Shown here: positions 1 through 6,071 of the stretch, piece after piece | Layout: each line of letters begins with the position of its first letter | Position numbering within the stretch: position 1 is the first letter of the stretch | Assembly (NCBI GenBank): GCA_027297025.1 | Contig: JAPUIM010000254.1 | Coordinates: forward strand, 1 to 6,071 | Direction: 5' to 3' | From: Bacteroidota bacterium | Lineage (GTDB): Bacteria; Bacteroidota; Bacteroidia; Cytophagales; Cyclobacteriaceae | Length of the DNA: 6,071 nucleotides | The notes under the pieces: model-generated | What the model was told of the DNA's origin: nothing | The model's input: the letters and a program-made list of their open reading frames with translations, nothing else | The model's database searches: none | Made by a program: the position numbers and the translations under genes

Positions 1-1
1 C

Positions 2-1183
2 CTTTTTTTCTCAAGATGTAAATCGCCAGGTTCATATGGTAACTGCGATCTTTTCGTTGCTCAAATGCGAAAAGACAGTACTTGGGGAAATATTCAAAAT
101 CTGGGTTTTAATGTGAATAGCATTGCCTGGGACTCACATCCTTCATTATCACACACCGAAGACACCCTATATTTTGCCTCAGACCGTATTGGTGGGTTTG
201 GTTTATCCGACATCTATTTTACCTACCGCCGAGGGGATGGGACCTGGGCTCCGGCACAAAATGTGGGGCCAATTATTAATACCCGGACAAATGAAGTGAG
301 TCCTTTTTTCCATCCAAAATTCAACACCCTTTACTTCAGTAGCAATGGTCATTTGCTCAATTTTGGAGAATTCGATATTTACAAATCAGATCGTATTGGT
401 AATATTTGGGATGAACCCAAAAATATTGGACCCTTAATAAACGGAGTGGGCAGTGAGTTCTATTTTACCATTGATTCGGACTCTCGCAACTTGTATTACG
501 CCCGGTCATCGGGAAATAATTTGAAAAATCTCGATTTGTACTCCTTTCCACTCCCCATGGAAGCCCAACCTGGTGCTACTACCACCCTAATTGGCACCTT
601 GACTGATAATGTGACAGAAGAACCATTTCAAGGAATAGTTTCAATTATTGATTTAGAAAATGGGATTGAAGTGGCTCCCAAGTTTCTCAGGCCAGACGGT
701 AGCTATGAATTCAGTCTTATCAACAATCAAAATTACCTTCTTATTATTCAAGGGGATGCATTTTTTAGAATTGAGGAAATTTTCTTTTTGGAAGGAGATA
801 CTGAACTCCCGAAAACCACTGATCATATTTCCAGTAAAATGAAATTCGAGTCAATCGAGTTTGAAGTAGAAAAAGCCGACCTCTTGCCCGGGATGTACGG
901 AGATCTCGATAAGGTAATTAATTTCTTATTGGACAATCCGGATTTTAAAATAAAAATATCCGGACATACTGATTCACATGGTACCCCGGAATTTAATCTT
1001 GATCTATCCAAACGCAGGGCTCATGCCATTAGAGAGTACCTGATCTACTTTGGCTCCATAGAGGATTCAAGGGTGGAAGCAGACGGTTTCGGCGATACTC
1101 AATCAATTGTCGAAGAACATACCAAAGATGATGCAAGCCTAAATCGTCGGGTGGAATTTGAAATTTTCCGACCAGCCAAATAG
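2..1183 (+). CDS. PD40 beta-propeller / OmpA-domain envelope protein, 5'-truncated
   Basis: The reading frame is open from base 2 to the TAG at 1181-1183, giving 393 visible residues. The ATG at 65 is internal, because the residues before it (GSYGNCDLFVAQ) already form a propeller blade, so the true start lies upstream of the window. Four blade motifs recur at visible residues 1, 56, 110 and 164 (LFFSRC, LYFASD, LYFSSN, LYYARS), each leading to a D-[IL]-[YF] strand, with spacing of 54-55 residues. About residues 193-270 resemble a carboxypeptidase-regulatory-like beta-sandwich. Residues 278-391 are an OmpA C-terminal domain with SGHTD (Asp324), LSKRRA (Arg339) and NRR (381-383); the Asp and Arg match the pair that binds diaminopimelate in OmpA homologues. 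By family knowledge the protein is anchored to peptidoglycan in the periplasm, probably at the outer membrane. The same domain order occurs in the type IX secretion protein PorE, but many Bacteroidota paralogues share it, so no symbol is given. Any signal peptide, lipobox or TPR region would lie outside the window. Confidence 0.9.
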   Translation, partial: LFFSRCKSPGSYGNCDLFVAQMRKDSTWGNIQNLGFNVNSIAWDSHPSLSHTEDTLYFASDRIGGFGLSDIYFTYRRGDGTWAPAQNVGPIINTRTNEVSPFFHPKFNTLYFSSNGHLLNFGEFDIYKSDRIGNIWDEPKNIGPLINGVGSEFYFTIDSDSRNLYYARSSGNNLKNLDLYSFPLPMEAQPGATTTLIGTLTDNVTEEPFQGIVSIIDLENGIEVAPKFLRPDGSYEFSLINNQNYLLIIQGDAFFRIEEIFFLEGDTELPKTTDHISSKMKFESIEFEVEKADLLPGMYGDLDKVINFLLDNPDFKIKISGHTDSHGTPEFNLDLSKRRAHAIREYLIYFGSIEDSRVEADGFGDTQSIVEEHTKDDASLNRRVEFEIFRPAK

Positions 1184-1201
1184 GAGCCAGGAAATTGATT
1201 T

Positions 1202-2533
1202 TTAGAATATTATTTTAAAAATATCATTCCCGAAGGCAAAGGCCATCAAACACAACAACAGTACCAATCCTACCTTTTGCGCATTTTCCAAAAAATTATC
1301 GGAAGGTCTATGCCCTGATAATATTTCAAAAGATAAAAAGACTACGTGACCACCATCTAAAGCAGGGATGGGTAATAAGTTCATGAAAGCCAAAACCATT
1401 GAAAGAAGGCCAGTCATTCTCCAAAAACGGGTCCAATCCCAAGTGCTACCAAAACTTCTGGCAATACCTATAGGGCCAGACAAGGACTTTACCGGGTTTA
1501 GCTCTCCAGAGAACATTTTACTAAATGCTTTTAATTGGGTTCCTATTATTCCGAAAGCTATGCCCGTACCTTTAGGGATAGACTCCATAAAAGAGTAATC
1601 CGTATATGAAATTTCCAAAAGAGGGCGGTGATAAATTCCCAGAGTATTATTCTCACCAAGCTCCAAATTGTTCAGTGTGAATAACTGCCCTTTTCGTAAA
1701 ATTTCAAGGTTGAGAGTTGCTTGATCATACTGAGCCAAATAACCTTTAAGCTGGTAAAAATATTGAATGGGTTGGTCATTTAGTTTGACGATTTCATCGC
1801 CCCTTTCAAGGCCAACCTTTTCCGCACCGCTGCCCTTCATAATATCCACTATTTCAAAAGGAAAACGTGGTTCAAAAAACCGATCCGCGGCTCCTTCATC
1901 GGCAAATTTTTCTATAAAATCGCCAGGAATAAAAACCTTTAAAGTCTCCTCACCCCGTTGAACCGTATAATAACTATTATCTCCTAACAATACTTCAGGA
2001 CCCTTTAGATCACTGAATTTTTGATATTCATGACCATTCACTTTTAGGATCCTGTCACCGGTTTGCAGTCCTAGCTCCTGACCCAATTGATAAGCTACAA
2101 TCCCATGTTTGTTCAATTCTTCCTTGGAAACATAGGATTCTCCCAAACTATAGATCATGATCACAAAAACCAAAATACCGGTAATAATATTCGCAAAAAT
2201 TCCTCCTAACATCACAATCAATCTTTGCCAGGCAGGCTTGGATCGATATTCCCAAGGTTGGGGTTCTTGTTTTTGGTATTCGGTATCCATACTCTCATCA
2301 ACCATGCCCGATATTTTCACAAACCCACCTAAAGGTATAGCCCCCAGAGAGTATTCAGTCTCACCGTGCTGAAAACCGAAAATCTTTGGAGGGAACCCAA
2401 TGGAAAACTTTTCCACCCGCATTCCAAATATTTTGGCAGCAATCAGATGCCCAAATTCATGTAGTCCCACTAAAATTGAGAGACTCAACAATACTTGTGC
2501 TGCCATTATTAATCCACTGGTTAATTGCTCCAT
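1202..2533 (-). CDS. rseP: RseP-type site-2 zinc metalloprotease
   Basis: A 443-residue intramembrane protease of the M50 family, close to the 450 residues of E. coli RseP. By family knowledge it cuts transmembrane segments of anti-sigma factors and clears signal peptide remnants in the inner membrane. Visible features in order: transmembrane segment 1 (about 8-24) running into the zinc motif HEFGH (25-29); a membrane-associated loop with GFVKISG (70-76); transmembrane segment 2 (about 103-128); PDZ1 (about 145-200); PDZ2 (about 225-285); the SGPIGI motif (352-357); transmembrane segment 3 containing NLLPIPALDGGH (385-396), whose Asp393 is the third zinc ligand; and a last transmembrane segment (about 420-440). 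All catalytic residues are present. The ATG at 2533-2531 follows the dxr stop directly (TAA|ATG), and no Shine-Dalgarno sequence is seen, so translation is probably coupled to dxr. The dxr-rseP neighbourhood is also found in Proteobacteria, there with uppS and cdsA between them. The 3' end faces the OmpA-type gene across 18 bases. Confidence 0.96.
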   Translation of the reverse strand: MEQLTSGLIMAAQVLLSLSILVGLHEFGHLIAAKIFGMRVEKFSIGFPPKIFGFQHGETEYSLGAIPLGGFVKISGMVDESMDTEYQKQEPQPWEYRSKPAWQRLIVMLGGIFANIITGILVFVIMIYSLGESYVSKEELNKHGIVAYQLGQELGLQTGDRILKVNGHEYQKFSDLKGPEVLLGDNSYYTVQRGEETLKVFIPGDFIEKFADEGAADRFFEPRFPFEIVDIMKGSGAEKVGLERGDEIVKLNDQPIQYFYQLKGYLAQYDQATLNLEILRKGQLFTLNNLELGENNTLGIYHRPLLEISYTDYSFMESIPKGTGIAFGIIGTQLKAFSKMFSGELNPVKSLSGPIGIARSFGSTWDWTRFWRMTGLLSMVLAFMNLLPIPALDGGHVVFLSFEILSGHRPSDNFLENAQKVGLVLLLCLMAFAFGNDIFKIIF

Positions 2534-2536
2534 TTA
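2531..2536 (-). other. Zero-gap stop/start junction dxr-rseP (TAA|ATG)
   Basis: On the minus strand the dxr stop TAA (2536-2534) is followed without any spacer by the rseP ATG (2533-2531). The preceding bases (AATATATAAGA) give no convincing Shine-Dalgarno sequence. Such junctions commonly allow the terminating ribosome to re-initiate, so the two proteins are probably made in linked amounts. This is inference from spacing. Confidence 0.75.
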
Positions 2537-3682
2537 TCTTATATATTCTAAAGCTTTAATTCTGGTTTCTTTATCGGTTAATATATGATCCTCAAAGGTA
2601 GGTGAAGATATAAAATCCATTTTTTGCAAACAGTTCTCCACCACTTCCGACATTTGCAAAAATCCTATTTTCTCATTTAAAAATTCATCAACCACTACTT
2701 CATTGGCAGCGTTGAGTACACAGGGCATGTTACCCCCTTTCCCAATTGCATCATACGCCAGTCTTAAATTACGAAAGTTCTCCAGGTCAGGTTTTTCAAA
2801 AGTTAAATGCGGATGATCGGCAAAGTTAAATCTGGGGAAATCCGATTTGAACCTATGAGGATAACTCAAGGCGAACTGGATAGGTATACGCATATCGGGT
2901 AAACCCAGTTGCGCCTTGATGGAGCCATCTTCAAACTGAACCATGGAATGAATGATAGACTGGGGATGGATGATAACCTCAATCTGGTCCAAGTCAAGGC
3001 CAAACAACCATTTGGCCTCAATTACTTCCAATCCCTTATTCATCAAAGTGGCTGAATCAATGGTAACCTTAACTCCCATATCCCAGTTAGGATGTTTCAA
3101 GGCTTCATGTTTAGTGACCAGTTCCAAATAGTCCCGATCTTTACCTCTGAACGGTCCTCCCGAACAGGTCAAATAAATTTTTTCAATGTGATTGTGAAAT
3201 TCTCCTACCAAACATTGAAAAATTGCCGAATGTTCAGAATCAACGGGATAAATATTCACTCCATTTTTCTTGGCCAAATTGGAAACTAGTTCACCAGCCA
3301 CTACCATTGTTTCCTTATTGGCCAAGGCAATATCCTTACCCGACTTGATGGCATTTATGGTTGGTTTCAAACCCGAATATCCCACCAAGGCAGTTAATAC
3401 CAAATCAATGTTATCCATCTCCACCACCGATGCTACGGCCTCTGTACCCGCATAAACCTTAATCCCAAGGTGTCCTAATTCTTTTTCCACTTTGGTGTAT
3501 TTCGACTTGTCGGCTATTACCACCGCATTGGGCTTGAATTTCTTGCTTTGATCGATTAATAAGTCCGCATTATTTTTAGCAGTAAGGACTTCCACCAGGA
3601 ATTTATCGGGTATGGAGGAGATCACTTCCAGGGCTTGTGTTCCTATAGACCCGGTAGAGCCTAGAATTGCTATATGTTTAAT
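2534..3682 (-). CDS. dxr: 1-deoxy-D-xylulose 5-phosphate reductoisomerase (non-canonical start)
   Basis: Converts 1-deoxy-D-xylulose 5-phosphate to 2-C-methyl-D-erythritol 4-phosphate with NADPH and a divalent metal, the committed cytosolic step of the MEP isoprenoid pathway. With the start chosen here the protein has 382 residues, normal for the family. Visible: the NADPH-binding N-terminus HIAILGSTGSIG (3-14), ALANKE (119-124), metal ligands in PVDSEH (Asp148, Glu150), SGGPF (174-178), the flexible substrate loop with HPNW (197-200), NKGLE (215-219, Glu219 the third metal ligand) and HPQSIIHSMV (239-248). The first in-frame ATG/GTG/TTG codon is the GTG at 3625-3623, but using it would delete the essential nucleotide-binding motif. 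The frame is open upstream to a TAA inside the GH3-dxr gap, with no ATG, GTG or TTG in it. ATT at 3682-3680 (then Lys-His-Ile-Ala-Ile-Leu-Gly) fits the usual N-terminus best. The identity is certain; the exact start is not. It lies 52 bases after GH3 and directly abuts rseP. Confidence 0.93.
   Translation of the reverse strand: MKHIAILGSTGSIGTQALEVISSIPDKFLVEVLTAKNNADLLIDQSKKFKPNAVVIADKSKYTKVEKELGHLGIKVYAGTEAVASVVEMDNIDLVLTALVGYSGLKPTINAIKSGKDIALANKETMVVAGELVSNLAKKNGVNIYPVDSEHSAIFQCLVGEFHNHIEKIYLTCSGGPFRGKDRDYLELVTKHEALKHPNWDMGVKVTIDSATLMNKGLEVIEAKWLFGLDLDQIEVIIHPQSIIHSMVQFEDGSIKAQLGLPDMRIPIQFALSYPHRFKSDFPRFNFADHPHLTFEKPDLENFRNLRLAYDAIGKGGNMPCVLNAANEVVVDEFLNEKIGFLQMSEVVENCLQKMDFISSPTFEDHILTDKETRIKALEYIR
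3680..3682 (-). other. Proposed ATT initiation codon of dxr
   Basis: This ATT sits exactly where Dxr homologues usually have Met before Lys-x-Ile-Ala-Ile-Leu-Gly. No ATG, GTG or TTG occurs on the minus strand in any frame between the GH3 stop (3737-3735) and the internal GTG at 3625-3623. The only purine-rich Shine-Dalgarno-like stretch, GGAG at 3713-3710, is 27 bases before the ATT, too far for a standard site. AUU initiation is established for E. coli infC and pcnB. Alternatives are in-frame ATC at 3694-3692, ATA upstream, or a single-base error replacing ATG with ATT. Confidence 0.5.
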
Positions 3683-3734
3683 TTGATTTTCGATTGTCTT
3701 TTGTAATTGCTCCGATGATATAAATTATCTTGCT

Positions 3735-5234
3735 TTAGGAAAGTTTATATTGATCCAAATGATCAACAATCTTACGGTCATTGGAAAGTCGTGGAACTTT
3801 ATTTTGTCCTCCTAACTTGCCTTGCGATTTCATATAATCCCTAAATGCTTCCTTTCTCAAACTGACAACCTCCAAACACTTCAATATTTTACCGGCTATC
3901 AAATCGTCGTAATAAGAATTTAACTTTTGCAATTGCAAATTTAAACCTTTTTCAAATGTGGTCAAATCCCGAGGCGAATGTGAAAACTCAATGTACCATT
4001 GGTGGAGTGGTAATCCCTGTTTGGGTGTCACTTGCGGAGCAACAGTAAACTCCACTAATTCTGTTTCAGGATGCATCTCCAAGGTGAGTTTCATGGCTTT
4101 TTCTACATCTTCTCCAATAACATGCTCCCCAAAGGCTGAAATAAAATGTTTGATCCTACCAGTGACTACCAATCTATAGGGGTTCTTGGAAACGAATTTA
4201 ACAATGTCACCCAACGAATAGGCCCACAAACCGGCATTATTACTTAATATCAGGACATAGTTCACACCAATTTCCACATCACCAATGGTGAGCCTGTCCG
4301 GCTTCTCCTGAAAATATTGATCATCTGGAATAAATTCGAAAAATATACCGCTGTCAAGTAATAACAACAATCCCTCCTGGGTTTGTGAATCCTGGTAAGC
4401 AATGAAACCCTCTGAAGCAGGGTATGTTTCAATAGCATCAACTGGGGCACCTATAGAATCGAAAAGTTTGGCCTTGTAGGGTCCGAAATTAACCCCGCCA
4501 TGCACCATTAATGAGAAGTTGGGGAAAACATCTTTGATTTTTTTTCCGGTTTTGGCGATGATCCGATCGAAATACATTTGCACCCAGGGTGGTATTCCGG
4601 AGATTAAGGTCATATCCTGTTGGAGGGTTTCTTCAATAATTTCATCTATCTTTTGCTCCCAATCTTCAATACAATTGGTTTGGTAAGATGGCATTTGATT
4701 GGTGCGTAAATATCCGGGCACATGGTGATTGACCATACCCGATAAGCGACCGGTAGGAATGGCTTGGTCATGATTCAATACCGGACTACCGGAAAGAAAA
4801 ATAAGCTTTCCATTCAGAAAGTGGCTATTACCTGTATCCTGGATATAGGACAACAATGCATTTCGGGCACTGTTTATATGATTAGGTATTGATTCCTTGG
4901 TTATGGGAATATACTTGGTGCCGGAAGTAGTTCCCGAGGTTTTTGCCAGATAAATGGGCTTGCCTTTCCATAATATATCAGATTCACCAGCTACAATCCG
5001 ATCAATGTAATTTCTAATGTCTTCATAATCGACAATAGGTACCCGCTGCTGAAAATCTTCAAAATTATGAATCGAAGCAAAATCATGATCTCGTCCAAAT
5101 AAGGTATTCAGCCCACCCCTTATTAATTGTTGGAATACAGACCGTTGAACATTAACGGCATCCATGGACCAGCGAGTTTGATCACGAATCACCCATGAAG
5201 CAAAGGGTTTACTTAACCGAGAAAGGATTCCCAT
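3735..5234 (-). CDS. GH3 family acyl-adenylating / amido synthetase-like protein
   Basis: A 499-residue member of the GH3 branch of the ANL (adenylate-forming) superfamily. Plant GH3 enzymes activate a carboxylic acid (auxin, jasmonate, benzoates) with ATP and join it to an amino acid; substrates of bacterial members are mostly unknown, so none is proposed here. The three nucleotide-binding motifs are present: TSGTTSGTKYIP (99-110), ETYPASEG (269-276, after VHGGVNF at 244-250), and GLWAYSLGDIVKF (335-347) with VVTGRIKHFISAFGEHV (356-372). The C-terminal cap carries GGQNKVPRLSNDR (475-487). No signal peptide or membrane segment is seen, so it should be cytosolic. The ATG at 5234-5232 is preceded by TGTGTA, with no Shine-Dalgarno sequence, and the protein begins in the usual bacterial GH3 style (MGILSRLSKPFASWVI). 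It is the first gene of the likely GH3-dxr-rseP operon, diverges from the HtrA gene, and looks complete and intact. Confidence 0.9.
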   Translation of the reverse strand: MGILSRLSKPFASWVIRDQTRWSMDAVNVQRSVFQQLIRGGLNTLFGRDHDFASIHNFEDFQQRVPIVDYEDIRNYIDRIVAGESDILWKGKPIYLAKTSGTTSGTKYIPITKESIPNHINSARNALLSYIQDTGNSHFLNGKLIFLSGSPVLNHDQAIPTGRLSGMVNHHVPGYLRTNQMPSYQTNCIEDWEQKIDEIIEETLQQDMTLISGIPPWVQMYFDRIIAKTGKKIKDVFPNFSLMVHGGVNFGPYKAKLFDSIGAPVDAIETYPASEGFIAYQDSQTQEGLLLLLDSGIFFEFIPDDQYFQEKPDRLTIGDVEIGVNYVLILSNNAGLWAYSLGDIVKFVSKNPYRLVVTGRIKHFISAFGEHVIGEDVEKAMKLTLEMHPETELVEFTVAPQVTPKQGLPLHQWYIEFSHSPRDLTTFEKGLNLQLQKLNSYYDDLIAGKILKCLEVVSLRKEAFRDYMKSQGKLGGQNKVPRLSNDRKIVDHLDQYKLS

Positions 5235-5279
5235 TACACAGAACTGGTTTAGGAAGGCAAAGATCAGTTAATCCTGTAA

Positions 5280-5296
5280 AAAATGACGATCATTTT
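5280..5296. promoter_or_regulatory. Perfect inverted repeat, candidate operator
   Basis: Seven-base arms AAAATGA (5280-5286) and TCATTTT (5290-5296) match perfectly around the spacer CGA. The repeat ends one base before the predicted -7 box of the htrA promoter and fills much of the -33/-7 spacer, in a 109-base region between divergent genes. That is a position where a dimeric regulator could block transcription. The arms are AT-rich and short, so chance is a real alternative. Confidence 0.35.
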
Positions 5297-5297
5297 A

Positions 5298-5305
5298 TAA
5301 TTTTG
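5298..5305 (+). promoter_or_regulatory. Bacteroidota-type -7 promoter element for htrA
   Basis: TAATTTTG is an exact match to the TAnnTTTG -7 consensus used by the primary sigma factor of Bacteroidota. It lies 38 bases before the ATG at 5344, giving a leader of roughly 30 bases ending in an A-rich stretch (AAACAAACAAAAG), typical of this phylum. A good -33 TTTG/TTG element is not seen about 19-21 bases upstream (the sequence there is near CCTGTAAA), which lowers confidence. Confidence 0.45.
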
Positions 5306-5343
5306 CAGTTTACGAAAGTGCTTAGTTTAAAAACAAACAAAAG

Positions 5344-6071
5344 ATGAAAAACCTGATCAAATTGTCGTTTATTGGATTCCTTTCCGGAATAATAGGAGCT
5401 TTTAGTTATCATAAGTTTTCAACCCCTGATATTAAAACCCCATCTTACAATTCCCTCCCGGTGGAATATAATTTTACCAGAAGGCCCGGATTCAAAGATC
5501 CTGTAAACATCAAACAAGCTAAGGGTCTTAATGAAGATTTAGTAACCGCATCTTCTCGATCTAGATCCAGTGTGGTTTATATAAAAACATTGTCCAAGAC
5601 AGATTATGGTCGTAGAAGTTGGTTAGAGTGGTTTTTTGAAGGAAACATGGGCCAAACGGTAAGCAGCGGTTCAGGAGTTATTTACACCACCGATGGCTAT
5701 ATCATTACCAATAATCATGTAATTGAAGATGCGGATAATATAGAAGTCATACATGGGAAACACTCGTATCAAGCGGTAATCATAGGTGCTGATCCTTCTA
5801 CGGATATTGCGGTGCTCAAGGTAGAGGCCAGTAATCTTCCCAAGATAGATCTGGGTAGTTCCAGGGAATTAAAAGTAGGAGAGTGGGTTTTAGCAGTGGG
5901 AAATCCCTTCAACCTCACCTCCACCGTTACCGCTGGTATTGTTAGTGCCAAAGGAAGGGATATCAACATATTAAGAAGCCAGTTCCCAATAGAATCTTTC
6001 ATTCAAACTGATGCGGCTATTAACCCAGGCAACAGCGGAGGTGCCCTGGTGAATATCAAGGGTGAGCTGGT
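5344..6071 (+). CDS. HtrA/Deg-type trypsin-like serine protease, 3'-truncated
   Basis: An ATG at 5344 opens a frame that runs off the right edge; 242 complete codons are visible, with no stop. Residues 8-20 are a hydrophobic segment after Lys2/Lys6, either a signal peptide or an uncleaved membrane anchor; no clear cleavage motif is seen. After a linker (21-60), the chymotrypsin-fold domain begins near [11 protein letters not shown] (61-71). The full catalytic triad is visible: His125 in TNNHVI, Asp154 in STDIAVLK and Ser231 in GNSGGAL, with the oxyanion-loop sequence NPGNSGG. By family knowledge it degrades or signals about misfolded envelope proteins; the PDZ domains expected downstream lie outside the window, so DegP, DegQ and DegS types cannot be told apart and no symbol is given. 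The start has no Shine-Dalgarno sequence but an A-rich leader and a plausible promoter at 5298-5305. The gene diverges from GH3. Confidence 0.94.
   Translation, partial: MKNLIKLSFIGFLSGIIGAFSYHKFSTPDIKTPSYNSLPVEYNFTRRPGFKDPVNIKQAKGLNEDLVTASSRSRSSVVYIKTLSKTDYGRRSWLEWFFEGNMGQTVSSGSGVIYTTDGYIITNNHVIEDADNIEVIHGKHSYQAVIIGADPSTDIAVLKVEASNLPKIDLGSSRELKVGEWVLAVGNPFNLTSTVTAGIVSAKGRDINILRSQFPIESFIQTDAAINPGNSGGALVNIKGEL

Larger units (their letters stand above)
1202..5234 (-). other. Probable operon GH3-dxr-rseP
   Basis: Three intact genes lie head to tail on the minus strand with gaps of 52 and 0 bases. No TAnnTTTG box or clear hairpin terminator is visible in the 52-base gap, and the block is bounded by a divergent gene on one side and a convergent gene on the other. 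Co-transcription is inferred from this layout. Confidence 0.65.

Noticed and set aside
65..1183. OmpA-type gene starting at the ATG at 65
   Set aside because: The frame is open to the left edge and the residues before this Met form a PD40 blade in register with the others, so the Met is internal.
1198..1222. AT-rich inverted repeat (ATTTTTA ... TAAAAAT) near the convergent gene ends, possible shared terminator
   Set aside because: The stem has no G-C pairs, the loop is 11 bases, and most of it is rseP coding sequence; it is not a convincing intrinsic terminator. The 18-base gap 1184-1201 holds nothing else.
2534..3625. dxr starting at the GTG at 3625
   Set aside because: This removes the GSTGSIG nucleotide-binding motif, which is perfectly preserved in the same frame just upstream.
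4262..4450. Short minus-strand open frame inside the GH3 gene
   Set aside because: It is an out-of-frame shadow of GH3 with no recognisable protein features; the same holds for the other short frames lying inside the five genes.
5258..5265. GATCTTTG on the minus strand as a -7 box for GH3
   Set aside because: It differs from TAnnTTTG in the first base and has no -33 TTTG about 20 bases upstream; the GH3 promoter remains unlocated.
5769..6002. Minus-strand 77-codon open frame opposite the HtrA gene
   Set aside because: It lies antisense to the catalytic domain coding sequence with its triad motifs, and shows no features of its own.
1..6071. A novel defence, mobile or other accessory system
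   Set aside because: All five genes are recognisable families with intact motifs and tight housekeeping-style spacing; no repeats, integration signs or foreign-looking genes are visible.

Overview
The window looks like a chromosomal housekeeping segment from a member of the Bacteroidota, most likely in or near the Cytophagales. The evidence is the PD40/OmpA envelope protein type, the absence of Shine-Dalgarno sequences before the genes, A-rich leaders, an exact TAnnTTTG -7 promoter box, and the style of the Dxr, RseP and GH3 proteins. The rank below phylum is inference. I saw no mobile element, tRNA, rRNA, CRISPR array or phage gene.

Layout. From 2 to 1183 (+) lies the 3' part of a gene for a PD40-propeller, carboxypeptidase-regulatory-like and OmpA-domain envelope protein; its start is off the left edge. 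Only 18 bases later, and convergent with it, comes a three-gene minus-strand block read from right to left: a GH3-family enzyme (5234 to 3735), dxr (about 3682 to 2534) and rseP (2533 to 1202). The gaps are 52 and 0 bases, so the block is probably one operon. A 109-base divergent intergenic region (5235-5343) separates it from a plus-strand HtrA/Deg-type serine protease gene (5344 to beyond 6071), cut by the right edge.

How the genes relate. Dxr makes MEP, the committed step to isoprenoids (quinones, undecaprenyl phosphate). RseP is an intramembrane site-2 protease, and HtrA is an envelope serine protease with an N-terminal hydrophobic anchor or signal. RseP and an anchored Deg protease are the classic pair of envelope stress signalling, although no anti-sigma factor is visible here. 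The OmpA-type protein is also an envelope component. GH3 is the least expected member: an acyl-adenylating amido synthetase family known from plant hormone conjugation, whose bacterial role is largely unassigned.

No new multi-gene system is evident. The points most worth attention are the apparent absence of any ATG/GTG/TTG start at the proper N-terminus of dxr (ATT is the best candidate), the GH3 gene leading the dxr-rseP operon, and a perfect inverted repeat beside the predicted htrA promoter.
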